Shown here: piece by piece, positions 6,202 to 6,806 of the stretch
Position numbering within the stretch: position 1 is the stretch's first letter
Layout: each line of letters opens with the position of its first letter
Assembly (NCBI GenBank): GCA_003243255.1
Contig: QFQM01000230.1
Span: 1 to 6,806 of the forward strand
Length of the DNA stretch: 6,806 bases
Reading direction: 5' to 3'
Source of the DNA: Flavobacterium psychrophilum
GTDB taxonomy: Bacteria > Bacteroidota > Bacteroidia > Flavobacteriales > Flavobacteriaceae
Notes under the pieces: generated by a model
Told to the model about the DNA's origin: nothing
Databases searched by the model: none
Seen by the model: the letters and a program-made list of their open reading frames with translations, nothing else
Made by a program: the position numbers and the translations under genes

Positions 6202-6713
6202 TACTGCAGCTTCTCGCGAATGTTCTTAAGCTGATGGTTATGCCTTATGGTATGATAGGTTACAAAGTAAAGTGTTTCCAGTTTGGTAATACCATTTAGC
6301 GGATGTCCTTCAGGTAATGGAGCCATTTCTTCCAGTTTAGACTTCTTTGCAGCTTCAGTCATTTTATCTTTGGTACTTTCGAGTGAATTTTTCAATTCGG
6401 TTTTGTCATAATGCTTGTCTTCCGGGTATATAAAATCAGGCGATTTCATTTTGTGTTCAAAGTTCATGAATATTTCCTTCAGCCATTGGGCTTTCTCTTC
6501 CGGATTTCTGTCGGCTTTGGGTGCATGGGCATAGAGCAGTTCATCCATTCCTTTTTGGGATTTATAAAGATGTTCGCCCACTTGGGCTGCTGTCCAGCTG
6601 CCCTCAAAAGGGACTTTATTCATATCTTCTTCACTGAAAGAAGAAAGAAGCTGCAAGGTTTCACCCAATGCAGCATCTAATTGATTGATGATTTCTTTTG
6701 ACATAACATTCAT
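6201..6713 (-). CDS. DinB/YfiT-like putative metal-dependent protein
   Basis: This 170-residue cytoplasmic protein has the DinB-superfamily four-helix pattern. The metal-binding histidines fit H48 in SWTAAQVGEHLYKS and H154 and H158 in YFVTYHTIRHNHQL, matching the family's H...HxxxH triad. Length is typical for the family. Members include thiol-dependent transferases (bacillithiol and mycothiol S-transferases, maleylpyruvate isomerase-like) and many proteins of unknown role, some damage-induced; no reaction can be assigned here. The residues between the first and second histidines are lysine- and glutamate-rich and helical. Two starts are possible: ATG at 6711-6713, or ATG three codons downstream (MSKEI), which fits the first helix equally well. 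No good TAnnTTTG promoter is seen in the AT-rich upstream stretch. The gene is flanked on both sides by ACTG-type repeats and converges with the peptidase gene. Confidence 0.85.
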   Translation of the reverse strand: MNVMSKEIINQLDAALGETLQLLSSFSEEDMNKVPFEGSWTAAQVGEHLYKSQKGMDELLYAHAPKADRNPEEKAQWLKEIFMNFEHKMKSPDFIYPEDKHYDKTELKNSLESTKDKMTEAAKKSKLEEMAPLPEGHPLNGITKLETLYFVTYHTIRHNHQLKNIREKLQ

Positions 6714-6750
6714 TTTTTGATTGATAATTTGATGTTTTTATTTTAAAATC

Positions 6751-6777
6751 TCAGTTTTCAATAATTTTGAACACTGA
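6751..6777. repeat. imperfect inverted repeat upstream of the DinB-like gene
   Basis: TCAGTTTTCAA (6751-6761) and TTGAACACTGA (6767-6777) are complementary at 10 of 11 positions with a 5-base loop. The left arm shares the word TTTTCA with the larger palindrome at 6123-6201, and the right arm merges into the first unit of the tandem repeat that follows. Confidence 0.6.
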
Positions 6778-6806
6778 ACACTGAACACTGAACACTGACC
6801 ACTGAC
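6771..6806. repeat. 7-bp tandem repeat, ACACTGA units
   Basis: Four exact ACACTGA units (6771-6798) are followed by one variant, CCACTGA (6799-6805), and the start of another at the window edge. The array is cut by the right end, so its full length is unknown. There are no unique spacers, so it is not a CRISPR array. It lies about 58 bases upstream of the DinB-like start codon. Confidence 0.93.

Noticed and set aside
6771..6806. CRISPR array
   Set aside because: The units are 7 bases and directly abutting, with no unique spacers; this is a simple tandem repeat.

Overview
The window looks like a chromosomal segment of a Bacteroidota bacterium, most likely a Flavobacteriaceae member. It is moderately AT-rich. 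Start codons are preceded by A-rich leaders rather than Shine-Dalgarno sequences. At least one promoter matches the Bacteroidota primary-sigma consensus (TTG, about 18 bases, TAnnTTTG). The encoded proteins (7TMR-DISM histidine kinase, acidic-tailed lipoprotein, kynureninase, DinB-like protein) fit that group.

Layout: (1) Bases 1-3360 hold a signalling cassette on the + strand. It begins with the 3' part of a seven-helix membrane histidine kinase cut by the left edge. A single-domain CheY-like response regulator follows, then a receiver fused to a class III nucleotide cyclase, which overlaps the regulator by 8 bases. The simplest reading is that the kinase senses an extracytoplasmic ligand and phosphorylates one or both receivers, and that the second receiver gates cyclic nucleotide synthesis. 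(2) Bases 3422-4705 hold a complete kynureninase gene, probably monocistronic, ending at a strong hairpin terminator. (3) Bases 4792-5205 hold a small lipoprotein of unknown function with a consensus-like promoter, followed by another terminator. (4) Bases 5309-6127 hold a membrane-anchored MtfA-like zinc peptidase. (5) Bases 6201-6713 hold a convergent minus-strand DinB/YfiT-like putative metal-dependent protein.

The most unusual non-coding structure lies around the last gene. A perfect 20-bp inverted repeat contains the stop codon of the peptidase gene and reaches the stop codon of the DinB-like gene. It is built from ACTG/CAGT words spaced 5-7 bases apart. A 7-bp tandem repeat with the same ACTG core lies upstream of the DinB-like gene and runs off the right edge. 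These look like members of one intergenic repeat family. No rRNA, tRNA, CRISPR array, insertion sequence or phage gene is visible. The best candidates for a second look are the kinase/regulator/cyclase cassette and the ACTG repeat family.
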